From Ewingella sp. CoE-038-23 (lineage in GTDB: Bacteria; Pseudomonadota; Gammaproteobacteria; Enterobacterales; Enterobacteriaceae), in assembly GCF_040419245.1 (NCBI RefSeq), contig NZ_JAZHOH010000001.1:2108001-2172000 (forward strand): 64,000 nt of DNA. Reading direction: 5' to 3'. The position numbers and the translations under genes were made by a program. Within the stretch, counting starts at the first letter, position 1. Each line of letters opens with the position of its first letter. This document shows, piece by piece, positions 56,723 through 64,000 of the stretch. The notes below the pieces were generated by a model. It saw nothing but the letters and a program-made list of their open reading frames with translations, made no database searches and had not been told where the DNA came from.

Positions 56723-58057
56723 ATGTCGCAACAAACCGCCATATTCAATCTGTTTTTCTTCAATCCTCAGGGGGATTATCGTTTCTCATGGCGCCACCCC
56801 GACGCGCCGGGAAAAGAGATCTTCACGCTGAAATATTTCGCCGATCTGGCTCGCAAAGCCGAGGCGGCGACGCTGGACAACATTTTCATCGCCGACCACG
56901 TGGCCGTCTGGGACACCGTGCCAAGCGGCATGGCCCACTACGCCAATCCGCGCCTGGAGCCGATCACCCTGCTCGCCGCGCTCTCGGCCGTCACCGAGCA
57001 CATTGGCCTGATGGCCACCGCGTCCACCTCCTACAACGAGCCTTACAATCTGGCCCGCTATTTTGCCTCGCTGGACTTTCTCAGCGAGGGCCGCGCCAGC
57101 TGGAACGTGGTCACCTCGTGGCTGCCAGAAGAAGCCGCTAACTACGGCTTAGAGCAGCTGCCGAAGCATGACACGCGCTATCAGCGCGCCGCCGAATTTA
57201 TCGATGTCGTGCGCAAACTCTGGGACTCGTGGCAGGATGACGCGGTGCTGATTGACAAGCAGAGCGGCTATTTCACTGACCCGCAAAAAGTGCATCAGTT
57301 GAACCATGAAGGAGAATTCTTCAGGGTGCGCGGCCCGCTCAACCTGCCGCGCCCGCCGCAGGGCCACCCTATTGTGGTACAGGCCGGCTCTTCAGAATCC
57401 GGCAAACAGCTGGCCGCTGCGCAGGCTGATATTCACTTTGTGTTTATGCGTGATATCGAAAAGGGGCTGATTTACCGCGCCGACATGGACAGCCGCCTGC
57501 GCGAAAACGGCCGCGATCCGGCGCATTTCAAAATCCTCGGCGGCGTGCTGCCGGTGGTGGTCAACAGTGAAGAAGAGAAACAGCAGCGCCAGGGGCTGAT
57601 CGAATCGCTAATGAACGACCAGATGGCGCTCGACCTGCTCAGCACCTATCTGCGCATGGATCTGAGCGTGTACGATCCTCACGCCCCGCTGCCGCCGTTG
57701 CCGGATGAGCAGGACTTCGATGGCCTGCGCACCGCGCTCAGTATCATTCGCGGCTACGACAAGAAGTTGACGGTGCTGGAGCTGGGCCGCCTGCTGCTGC
57801 AAAGCTCCGACAGCTGGCTGGTGCTGGGAACTGCCGAAGAGGTGGCAGACAAGCTGACCGAGGCCTTCCACGCCGGTGCCGTCGACGGCTATAACCTGAT
57901 GTTCCCCTTCCTGCCGGTGGATCTTGACAACTTTATCGAGCAGGTCGCGCCCCTGCTGAAAGCCCGTGGCGTGATGAAACAGGCCTACCAGCCCGGAACC
58001 CTGCGTGAAAAGCTGGGACTGCCGCCGGTGGTTAATCAGTTCGCTAAACCTCAGTAA
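56723..58057 (+). CDS. LLM-class FMN-dependent monooxygenase (NtaA/SnaA/DszA family)
   Basis: 444 residues, typical of the NtaA/SnaA/DszA group of reduced-flavin-dependent monooxygenases: a bacterial-luciferase-like TIM barrel with NLFFFNPQGDYRFSWRHPDA near 9-28, ADHVAVWDTVPSG near 57, the flavin-site ASTSYNEPYNLARYFASLDFLSEGRASWNVVTS near 99-131 and NYGLEQLPKHDTRYQRAAEF near 138-157. The substrates of relatives include nitrilotriacetate, EDTA and dibenzothiophene sulfone. A flavin reductase is needed; none is seen here. It lies directly after the ABC transporter, suggesting that the imported compound is its substrate. Confidence 0.9.
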   Translation: MSQQTAIFNLFFFNPQGDYRFSWRHPDAPGKEIFTLKYFADLARKAEAATLDNIFIADHVAVWDTVPSGMAHYANPRLEPITLLAALSAVTEHIGLMATASTSYNEPYNLARYFASLDFLSEGRASWNVVTSWLPEEAANYGLEQLPKHDTRYQRAAEFIDVVRKLWDSWQDDAVLIDKQSGYFTDPQKVHQLNHEGEFFRVRGPLNLPRPPQGHPIVVQAGSSESGKQLAAAQADIHFVFMRDIEKGLIYRADMDSRLRENGRDPAHFKILGGVLPVVVNSEEEKQQRQGLIESLMNDQMALDLLSTYLRMDLSVYDPHAPLPPLPDEQDFDGLRTALSIIRGYDKKLTVLELGRLLLQSSDSWLVLGTAEEVADKLTEAFHAGAVDGYNLMFPFLPVDLDNFIEQVAPLLKARGVMKQAYQPGTLREKLGLPPVVNQFAKPQ

Positions 58058-58077
58058 GTCTTCGAATAGAAAGCAAA

Positions 58078-58100
58078 AAGGCCCGACATGGGCCTTTTTT
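58078..58100 (+). terminator. Terminator of the ABC transporter-monooxygenase run
   Basis: AAGGCCC, loop GACAT, GGGCCTTTTTT; between the monooxygenase stop and the converging desaturase gene. Confidence 0.88.
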
Positions 58101-58116
58101 ATCACCAGAGTGTAGT

Positions 58117-59109
58117 TCACTCCTCCTGCGCCTGTTCCTGCTGCTCAACCCGTCCATGAGGGAAATAGGTATTGATTTCCACCTTGATGGGTTTAATCAG
58201 GTGTTCACGCATCAGCTCGCCATAGCCGTTGACCAGAAAACCCTGATTGCGCGCCAGATAGTCAGCTTTATTGGCGCGGTAGACCTGCGGCAAGCCGTAC
58301 CACGGCACGCGCGGCAGGTCGTGATGCACCGAGTGGTAGTTGAGATTAAGGAACAGCAGCCGCCAAAACCAGCCCGCCTCGTTGATCACCGTGCGGGCTT
58401 CGGGATCCTCCGCCGCGCGGTGCTCGAAGAAAGATCGCACCTTGGTCATCGCCAGCATCGGCCAGGTCACTGCCAGCAGATAGTAGATCACCCCAAAGTC
58501 GTGCTTCACCAGCCAGCCCAGCACCGGAATCAGTAACAGCAGATGCACCGACCACATCGCCATCGATGCCGGGCGGCGATAGCGAAAAGAGTGCCAAATA
58601 TTGACGAAGGTAAAACGCATGGTTAGCAACGGCGTTAACAGCAGTCGCCCCGGAAAGGTATTGCGCAGTCGCACCAGCTGGCGCTGTAGGCCGTTAAAAT
58701 GGTGCCATCGGCGCTCGGTAAAATAGTAACTCTCGGGGTCGGTTTCCGGCACGGTGAGATCTTCATCAAAATGGTGCTTAAGGTGCAGGTCGCGATAGGT
58801 GCCGTAAGGATACCAGATGGAAAATGGCAGCAGGCCGAACAGCTGGTTAAGCCGGGGGAAACGGGTCGGATGGCCGTGCAGCAGCTCGTGCTGTAGAGAC
58901 ATATACCAAGTGCTGAACCAGATAAGCAGCAGGGTCGCGGGTAGCCGCCCCAGTGTCTGCCAGTAGGCCACGGTAACAAACCAGCCGCTATAAATGGTGA
59001 TGATCAGCAGCCAGGTTGGCAGCTCCGTGCGCCACAACCAGCTGCGATGCAGCGCCTGCACCGCCTCGCGCTGCTGCTCATTTAAATAAACCGATGCCCT
59101 TCTACTCAT
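58117..59109 (-). CDS. Membrane fatty-acid desaturase
   Basis: 330 residues with four to five membrane segments. The three His boxes of the membrane desaturase/hydroxylase fold are present: HELLHGH (74-80), HLKHH (109-113) and HSVHH near 263-267. It introduces a double bond or hydroxyl group into a membrane lipid or related substrate with a di-iron centre and an electron donor such as ferredoxin or rubredoxin. Its substrate is unknown; it is unlike the common enterobacterial fatty-acid enzymes FabA/FabB. Confidence 0.87.
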   Translation of the reverse strand: MSRRASVYLNEQQREAVQALHRSWLWRTELPTWLLIITIYSGWFVTVAYWQTLGRLPATLLLIWFSTWYMSLQHELLHGHPTRFPRLNQLFGLLPFSIWYPYGTYRDLHLKHHFDEDLTVPETDPESYYFTERRWHHFNGLQRQLVRLRNTFPGRLLLTPLLTMRFTFVNIWHSFRYRRPASMAMWSVHLLLLIPVLGWLVKHDFGVIYYLLAVTWPMLAMTKVRSFFEHRAAEDPEARTVINEAGWFWRLLFLNLNYHSVHHDLPRVPWYGLPQVYRANKADYLARNQGFLVNGYGELMREHLIKPIKVEINTYFPHGRVEQQEQAQEE

Positions 59110-59284
59110 GATGATCCACTGGCAAATGTGATGAATTAATCAGCCAGAGATTAATCAGCGAGGGGGAAACCACAAGTGATTTGAATTGCTAAGCTTAGTC
59201 ACTGAATTGCTTAGAAGAATCCCCCGTAAATGCATGGTTTTACGGGGGTGAAAATAGCGGGGAGAATCCGTGCTGAATTCTCGA

Positions 59285-59668
59285 CTACGCAGCTTTGAAA
59301 GCTTTGAGCTTTTTCGAGAAATAGAGATAAATAATGGTCAGAATATAGATCAGCTCGGCGCCCAGCATTTGCGGGTAGAACTCTTTGGGGATCGCCTTGC
59401 CGCTGAAGATGATGCCAATAATCGACATATCGAGCAGGATGACTATCGCCACCAGCCCCATCAGCAGGTTAATCGCTTTCACGCCCCCGCCGCGCGTGTT
59501 CATTTTAAATACCACGTACGCCACGATCAGCAGCTGTAGCGCCACGATATACACCGTCGGCCCCGATGCCTTCATGACAAAATCCCAGCCAGAAAGCATT
59601 TTTAAAACCAAGAATACCGCCAAAACCATCGCTAGTATCGGGCGCTTGGCTTTACTCACTTCTTCCAT
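59285..59668 (-). CDS. Four-helix membrane protein of unknown function
   Basis: 127 residues, almost entirely hydrophobic, with four predicted membrane helices, a short basic N-terminus (MEEVSKAKRP) and a Lys-rich C-terminus (FSKKLKAFKAA). Start at 59668 with a GGAG site. I do not recognise the family. It lies 175 bp downstream of the desaturase start region, in the same orientation, but is transcribed separately toward the desaturase. Confidence 0.68.
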   Translation of the reverse strand: MEEVSKAKRPILAMVLAVFLVLKMLSGWDFVMKASGPTVYIVALQLLIVAYVVFKMNTRGGGVKAINLLMGLVAIVILLDMSIIGIIFSGKAIPKEFYPQMLGAELIYILTIIYLYFSKKLKAFKAA

Positions 59669-59714
59669 TTTCTAACTCCGTTTTATGGTTTTTTGTTCAT
59701 CGCCACCAAGAGAA

Positions 59715-59745
59715 AGAGCACCTCTGCGACAGGGTGCTCTTCTTT
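59715..59745. terminator. Hairpin at the left edge of the AT-rich patch
   Basis: AGAGCACC and GGTGCTCT with T-rich sequence following on both strands (TCTTT and TTTCTCTT). It could terminate minus-strand transcription from the phage relic region. Confidence 0.5.
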
Positions 59746-59873
59746 GCTGCGTGGGCTTTTTAGGCCGCAAATCAGTGCTTTGTTATATACAGAGCATTTA
59801 TATTATTGTATTTATTGATATTTATAAAATCCAACCTTAATTATACCGTCTTCAATACCGTTGCTGGATGAAG

Positions 59874-60195
59874 TTAACCCGGCTTTGCCGTGGAACGGCA
59901 AGAATCAACAGCAGCCTTGAGTCCTTTCTCGTAACCTATGCGCTGGTGGCGTTCTGCCCTTAGCTTGCATCTGCTTATCAATGGAGGAATCAATCGGTAG
60001 ACGGTCAACGGCGAAGGCTGGCGCTGAAATTGCGCCGGGGTCACACGGTACCGCAACCGGGACTTTGACTTCAACATAAACTGGCTCGGAATTCTTAATA
60101 GACAGTGAGCAGTGCAGATTATCAAGGATTGCCTGATTGCTACGCGACGCAGTATATGCGTAAGCATCAACAACAGTAGATATCACCAGCAGCAT
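59874..60195 (-). pseudogene. Frameshifted phage lysis (Rz1/o-spanin-like) gene remnant
   Basis: The first frame (60195 to about 59965) reads VYVEVKVPVAVPCDPG, then APAFAVDRLPIDSSIDKQMQ. The second frame (about 59970-59874) continues KLRAERHQRIGYEKGLKAAV and DSCR to a stop. Read across a frameshift near 59961-59970 they form the pattern VPVPC...P.FAVD.LP...SI..QM.AL.AER..R.GYE..L..AV..CR typical of tailed-phage Rz1-like lysis proteins. It is a decayed prophage relic with no other recognised phage gene beside it. Confidence 0.68.
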
Positions 60196-60652
60196 GACGA
60201 CGATGTAGGTTAATGGCTCAAGAAGCGCTACTAAGTCTTTGGACAGCAGCTTCTAATACGCAGTATTGATGCGGAAAGTGGTGCAATCAATATTGAAAAA
60301 GAATAACCCCACGCAATCAAAAAACACCCTACGGCAGCTTCAGTCCTATCTTTTTCTCAACGTTGGGTACATTGAAGTTTTGGGCAGCATTCTAGTCCCA
60401 AGTAAATCAATCAGTGATTGGTAGGTCAGTAGTAAACTTATCCTGTGGAAGATATAGATGATGGAGTCAACTTCAAGTTATCTTGTAAAGTTTGCAGCTT
60501 TGCTAATCGTGATAGCGTTTATAAATACAAAACAAGTTACAACTTTACGGTTTTTTTAAGACAGCCATGCTCATAGTATGGTAGTGCATGTGATTATAAT
60601 TTTTTTAAGATTTTAAATATTTTTAATAACGCGGGATTAATTTAAGATAAGT

Positions 60653-61777
60653 ATGAAAACAGAAAAACTCAATGGTATAGAGGCGCTAAGAGGCATTGCT
60701 GCAATGACAGTCGCGCTTGGACACAATAGAAGCTTACTCGACCGGATTGTCCCAGGCTCCCTTATGGATAGACTCACAGCAAATGCTATATTTGGTGTTG
60801 AAGTATTCTTTATAATAAGTGGATTCATCATTTGCCATTCTACGAAAAGCATAGTTTCGGCATCCTTCCACAATGCCGCAGCATTCCTTGTCAAAAGAAT
60901 ACTCAGAATATACCCTGTATATTTTGTGATTCTAGCACTATATGTTCTTATTTTTTATAAAAATCTTTACACAGGAGTACCAGAAGGTGGTAGTTTATCC
61001 ACCAATAGCATTATCAGATCCATTTTTTTAATTCCTCTCGATTGGAATTCATCACCACCTTATTATGGTTGGGGTACTATCATTGCCTCGTGGACTTTAG
61101 GATATGAAATGTATTTCTACCTTATATTTGCCATGTCGATGACAATAAGTATTAAATATAGAGCTGTAATTTCATCGATAACAATGATAACCGTAAGTAT
61201 TGCACTATCTTTGGCCTTCAACAACAATATAATTATTGATGCTCAGAGATACTACTTTCAAGGTGGTGTTTTAATATCTCACTTTGGATTTATAGGCAAT
61301 CCAATTGTCTATGATTTTATTCTTGGAATGGTTATTGCTCAATTGGTTCCATTATTTAACAAATACAACTTAAACAATGGCGTCATTAACAGTTTTGCTA
61401 TAGCGTTGCTTGGATTTTGTTTTGTATTTTGGTTTAATGGTGTATCTGAAGGGCACGGACTTACGAGGTCTGCATATATTGCATTCACAATTGTAATTTG
61501 TGTAATAATCCTTGAGAAAAACTCCATACTAAAATTCGGCAATATACTTATATCATTAGGGACAATATCTTACTCTTTTTACCTAATTCATGTTCCTGTA
61601 AAGAAATTCATAGAACTATATGGTCAGTCCATTGGGTTAGATATTAACTCCAGGTCTGCGCCGCTATATATATCTTCAATAATAATATCAATATGTTTAT
61701 CGTATGTGATATTTAATGTAATAGAAAAACCATTTATAAATGCCGGTTCAAAACTGGCAAAAAAGATTTCTGAATAG
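60653..61777 (+). CDS. AT3-family acyltransferase (O-antigen/exopolysaccharide acetylase-like)
   Basis: 374 residues with about ten membrane helices. The Acyl_transf_3 signature is at the start: IEALRGIAAMTVALGHN, with Arg13 and His24 catalytic. Relatives transfer acetyl or succinyl groups to O-antigen, exopolysaccharide or macrolide sugars at the inner membrane. The coding sequence is strikingly AT-rich next to its neighbours, and a phage relic is adjacent; phage-borne O-acetylases are well known, so acquisition by transfer is likely. RBS is weak (TTTAAGATAAGT). The acceptor is unknown. Confidence 0.82.
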   Translation: MKTEKLNGIEALRGIAAMTVALGHNRSLLDRIVPGSLMDRLTANAIFGVEVFFIISGFIICHSTKSIVSASFHNAAAFLVKRILRIYPVYFVILALYVLIFYKNLYTGVPEGGSLSTNSIIRSIFLIPLDWNSSPPYYGWGTIIASWTLGYEMYFYLIFAMSMTISIKYRAVISSITMITVSIALSLAFNNNIIIDAQRYYFQGGVLISHFGFIGNPIVYDFILGMVIAQLVPLFNKYNLNNGVINSFAIALLGFCFVFWFNGVSEGHGLTRSAYIAFTIVICVIILEKNSILKFGNILISLGTISYSFYLIHVPVKKFIELYGQSIGLDINSRSAPLYISSIIISICLSYVIFNVIEKPFINAGSKLAKKISE

Positions 61778-62345
61778 AAAACAAAGCGTCTAATGACGCC
61801 TCGCTTTTAATGTCAGCTTTTAACCACCTCCCATGGAGGTGGTCATTGGCCCTTTGAGGCTATATCCTGAAGGAAAGCTATGCCAGAAAATTCCATTTTA
61901 CTCACCACAAGTAAGAAGGGAATCACTGACATGAGCAGTTATATAAGCTCAGCACATGTGTTTTGACGTTGCGAATATTACTTGGTATGGACAACAAAAT
62001 ACCGCCACAAGAGTTTAACGGGCGCAGTGGGGAAAGAGCTTCACCACTCAATTTATATACTCTGCTATTTTTTCTATAATACCTCAAGCTTTTGAGTTTA
62101 TCTGTCGTCACAAAATCTCACCCTTGCATCCACTAGGATGCCTGTTTAGAACCCCGTGTAATAGATCATCTCTCAGGATTATATGACTTGCAGGCAGAGC
62201 TTTTATCAGCAATCTGCCTTCAGCGACCTCCGCAATTCTTTCCCGAACCTATTTTATGCCGATAAAAGAAAAAGAGCGCCGTCATTGCTGGGCGCTCTGC
62301 GTATTTCCAAATCGTGGTCAATCGTTAAAAAGCTCTGGTATATAA
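61778..62345. other. Intergenic region right of the acyltransferase
   Basis: 568 bases, AT-rich at the left. A hairpin GCGTC-TAAT-GACGC followed by CGCTTTTA (61787-61810) may end the acyltransferase transcript; the inverted repeat ACCACCTCC/GGAGGTGGT (61823-61844) is nearby. A 28-codon plus-strand frame at 61880-61966 (MPENSILLTTSKKG...) follows an AAGGAAAG site but resembles nothing I know. The right part holds the mppA terminator. Confidence 0.4.
62262..62298 (-). terminator. Terminator of mppA
   Basis: Read on the minus strand: AGAGCGCC, loop CAGCAATGAC, GGCGCTCT, then TTTTCTTTT; about 50 bp after the mppA stop. Confidence 0.88.
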
Positions 62346-63980
62346 TTAGTGCTTAAGAATGTACATTTCCTGACTGTAAGCCACGTCTTCCGGGTTGGTG
62401 ATCGGATAGCCTTTCACCCAAGGTTTGATTAGGCGGCCGTTGGTGTACTGGTAGATCGGCGCGATCGGAGCCTGCTCGGCGATGATCTGCTCGGCCCGGT
62501 TATAATCGTCGTTGCGGCGCGCGTCGTTGGTTTCACGGCTGGCGTCACTCACGGCTTTGTCGTAATCGGCGTTACTGAATTTGCTGATGTTACTGTTGTG
62601 GGTAGAGGTCAGCAGCGACAGGAAGGTGGAGGCTTCATTGTAGTCGCCGACCCAAGAGGCGCGGATCACGTCGAAGTTGCCGGTATTGCGGCTGTCGATG
62701 TAGGTTTTCCACTCCTGATTGACCAGCTTGACGTCGGCCCCCAGGGTTTTCTTCCACATTGAGGCCACGGCGATAGCAATCTTCTGGTGGCTCTCAGAGG
62801 TGTTGTACAGCAGGGTAAGCTTTAGCGGCTTGTTAGGGCCATAGCCCGCCGCCGCCAGCAGCCCTTTAGCCTGCGAGTCCAGCTCTGCCTGCGAGTATTG
62901 CTGGAGAATACTTTTGCTCGGCTTGAAGCCGTTAGTGACGTCCGGCGTGAAGTGATAAGCCGGTATCTCGCCGGTGCCCAAGACTTTCTCAGCAATAATT
63001 TTACGGTCGATGCTGTAGGACAGAGCCTGACGCACGCGCGGGTCATCGGTCGGCGCACGCTTGGTGTTAAACGCGTAGTAGTAAGTCCCCAGCTGGAATG
63101 GCGTGTAAACCTGCCCCGGAATGTCCTTCAGCAGCTTCTGATACTGGTCTTTCGGGAAAGATTCGGTGATGTCGATATCATCGGCCAGATAGCGTTTGGT
63201 GGCATTGGACTCTTTGTTGATCGGCACAAAGGTCACTTTGGTCAGCACCGTATGGGCGTGATCCCAGTAATGCGGATTCGGCTCGAGCACCAGCTTTTCA
63301 TTCACCACGCGGTCTTTCAGTACGAAAGCGCCGTTACCCACCATATTGCCGGGCTTGGTCCAGTCTTCACCATATTTCTCAACCGTGGCCTGATGTACCG
63401 GGAACAGGCTGAAATTCGCCAGCAGGCTGACGAAGTAAGGCACCGGGCGCTCTAACTGCACTTTCAGCTGGGTGTCGCTGACGGCGGTGACGCCAAGCTT
63501 ATCCACCGGCATTTTGCCCGCAATAATGGCGTCAGCGTTTTGAATCCCGGCCAGGCCAGCAAACCATGCGCCGGTGGACAGCCCTTTCGGGTCCACCAGT
63601 CGACGCCAGCTATAAACGAAATCTTTCGCCGTGACAGGGTCACCGTTTGACCAGCGCGCGTCTTTGCGCAGATTGAAGACGAAGGTTTGGTTGTCCTGCG
63701 TGTGCCAGCTTTCGGCGACGCCCGGCACGCTTTTGCCATTGGCATCCTGATTGACTAACCCTTCGAACAGGTCGCGCACCACCTGAGCTTCAGGCAGGCC
63801 AATGACCTTGGTCGGGTCGAGCGAGGCGGGTTCATCTTTGATATGGCGGACAATTTCTTGCTTATCGGCCAACTGGGTCCCGGCCGGAACCTGCGCGGCG
63901 CTTGCGGTTCCTAGTGACAGCGCCACTAAACCGGCGCAAAGCGAATAAGCGAAGAGATGAGACTGTTTTCCCTGAGGCAT
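62346..63980 (-). CDS. mppA: Periplasmic murein tripeptide-binding protein MppA
   Basis: 544 residues (E. coli MppA 537). A signal peptide ends near ASAAQ (about residue 29). The SBP family 5 (OppA-like) fold follows, with the recycling-protein hallmarks EIVRHIKDEPASLDPTKVIG, DLFEGLVNQD, KWVKGYPITNPEDVAYS-type end and RASWVGDYNEASTFLSLLTSTH. MppA binds L-Ala-D-Glu-mDap and hands it to the Opp transporter for murein recycling. It matches MppA far better than OppA in the segments I could compare from memory. The start ATG is at 63980. Confidence 0.93.
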   Translation of the reverse strand: MPQGKQSHLFAYSLCAGLVALSLGTASAAQVPAGTQLADKQEIVRHIKDEPASLDPTKVIGLPEAQVVRDLFEGLVNQDANGKSVPGVAESWHTQDNQTFVFNLRKDARWSNGDPVTAKDFVYSWRRLVDPKGLSTGAWFAGLAGIQNADAIIAGKMPVDKLGVTAVSDTQLKVQLERPVPYFVSLLANFSLFPVHQATVEKYGEDWTKPGNMVGNGAFVLKDRVVNEKLVLEPNPHYWDHAHTVLTKVTFVPINKESNATKRYLADDIDITESFPKDQYQKLLKDIPGQVYTPFQLGTYYYAFNTKRAPTDDPRVRQALSYSIDRKIIAEKVLGTGEIPAYHFTPDVTNGFKPSKSILQQYSQAELDSQAKGLLAAAGYGPNKPLKLTLLYNTSESHQKIAIAVASMWKKTLGADVKLVNQEWKTYIDSRNTGNFDVIRASWVGDYNEASTFLSLLTSTHNSNISKFSNADYDKAVSDASRETNDARRNDDYNRAEQIIAEQAPIAPIYQYTNGRLIKPWVKGYPITNPEDVAYSQEMYILKH

Positions 63981-64000
63981 GGTCGACTCCCGACAAGCAA

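Larger units (their letters stand above)
59669..60652. other. AT-rich intergenic segment with remnant coding
   Basis: Nearly 1 kb. It holds the hairpin at 59715, the phage spanin relic at 59874-60195 and, beyond 60250, AT-rich non-coding sequence with no ORF of clear protein content. A 33-codon plus-strand frame (60458-60559, one hydrophobic helix after a GGAAGA site) is possible but unsupported by similarity. Rightmost is the promoter of the acyltransferase gene. Confidence 0.5.

Noticed and set aside
60240..60420. Traces of transposase- or holin-like residues on the minus strand right of the spanin relic
   Set aside because: Multiple stops in every frame; the similarity is too weak to name a family.
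61880..61966. 28-codon plus-strand frame after an AAGGAAAG site
   Set aside because: Possible but unsupported: no recognisable motif or conservation evidence.

Overview
The window looks like a chromosomal segment of an enterobacterium, close to the Rahnella/Serratia/Ewingella/Rouxiella side of the Enterobacterales. This rests on protein similarity recalled from E. coli and on gene order: smrA, ogt-fnr-uspE, pntAB-ydgH, rstAB, asr-ydgU-ydgD, hrpA-azoR, ydbL-ynbE-ydbH/ldhA, ydbJ, nifJ, ttcA-fnrS-zntB and mppA all appear, mostly as small conserved blocks. No search was possible, so the genus is inference. The backbone is moderately GC-rich; one clearly AT-rich patch lies near 59.7-62.3 kb.

Layout. 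0-5 kb: the start of an azoreductase-like gene divergent from a LysR regulator, the flavinylation protein ApbE, SmrA, and a two-gene phosphoglycerate-glycoside operon (phosphatase plus GT81-like synthase) for a compatible solute. 5-14 kb: TerC, Ogt, Fnr, UspE, PntAB, YdgH. 14-20 kb: the RstAB two-component system, an M32 carboxypeptidase, and the acid-shock locus asr-ydgU-ydgD with two RstA-like boxes. 20-31 kb: HrpA, AzoR, the YdbH/YnbE/YdbL envelope system, LdhA, a DUF333 lipoprotein and an MgtC-family protein. 32-35.5 kb: NifJ.

35.9-43.1 kb is an alginate-type uronan catabolic cluster (GntR regulator, DEH reductase-like SDR, PL17 exolyase, secreted alginate-lyase-fold enzyme, divergent SSS symporter). 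It is followed by a double-glycine-leader peptide gene and a convergent CAAX-type membrane protease. A P1B copper ATPase with a CueR-type promoter comes next. 47.8-50.8 kb is ttcA, a 2H-phosphoesterase-like gene, the sRNA FnrS with its FNR box, and zntB. 50.9-59.7 kb holds LysR/MFS, a quaternary-amine-type ABC transporter placed with an FMN monooxygenase, a fatty-acid desaturase and a small membrane protein. 59.9-61.8 kb has a frameshifted phage spanin-like relic and an AT-rich acyltransferase. The window ends in mppA.

Regulatory links. Fnr (with its own FNR box) and its sRNA target FnrS both lie here, as do RstA and its probable target asr.

The most unusual structure is a family of about 300-bp mosaic palindromic repeats. 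Four copies lie between 29.9 and 44.9 kb, two of them in inverted head-to-head arrangement and two as direct repeats bracketing the alginate/peptide block. Three loci also carry a second, C/G-rich REP-like module. Best candidates for something undescribed: this repeat family, the orphan GG-leader peptide with the CPBP protease, and the ABC transporter-monooxygenase pairing.
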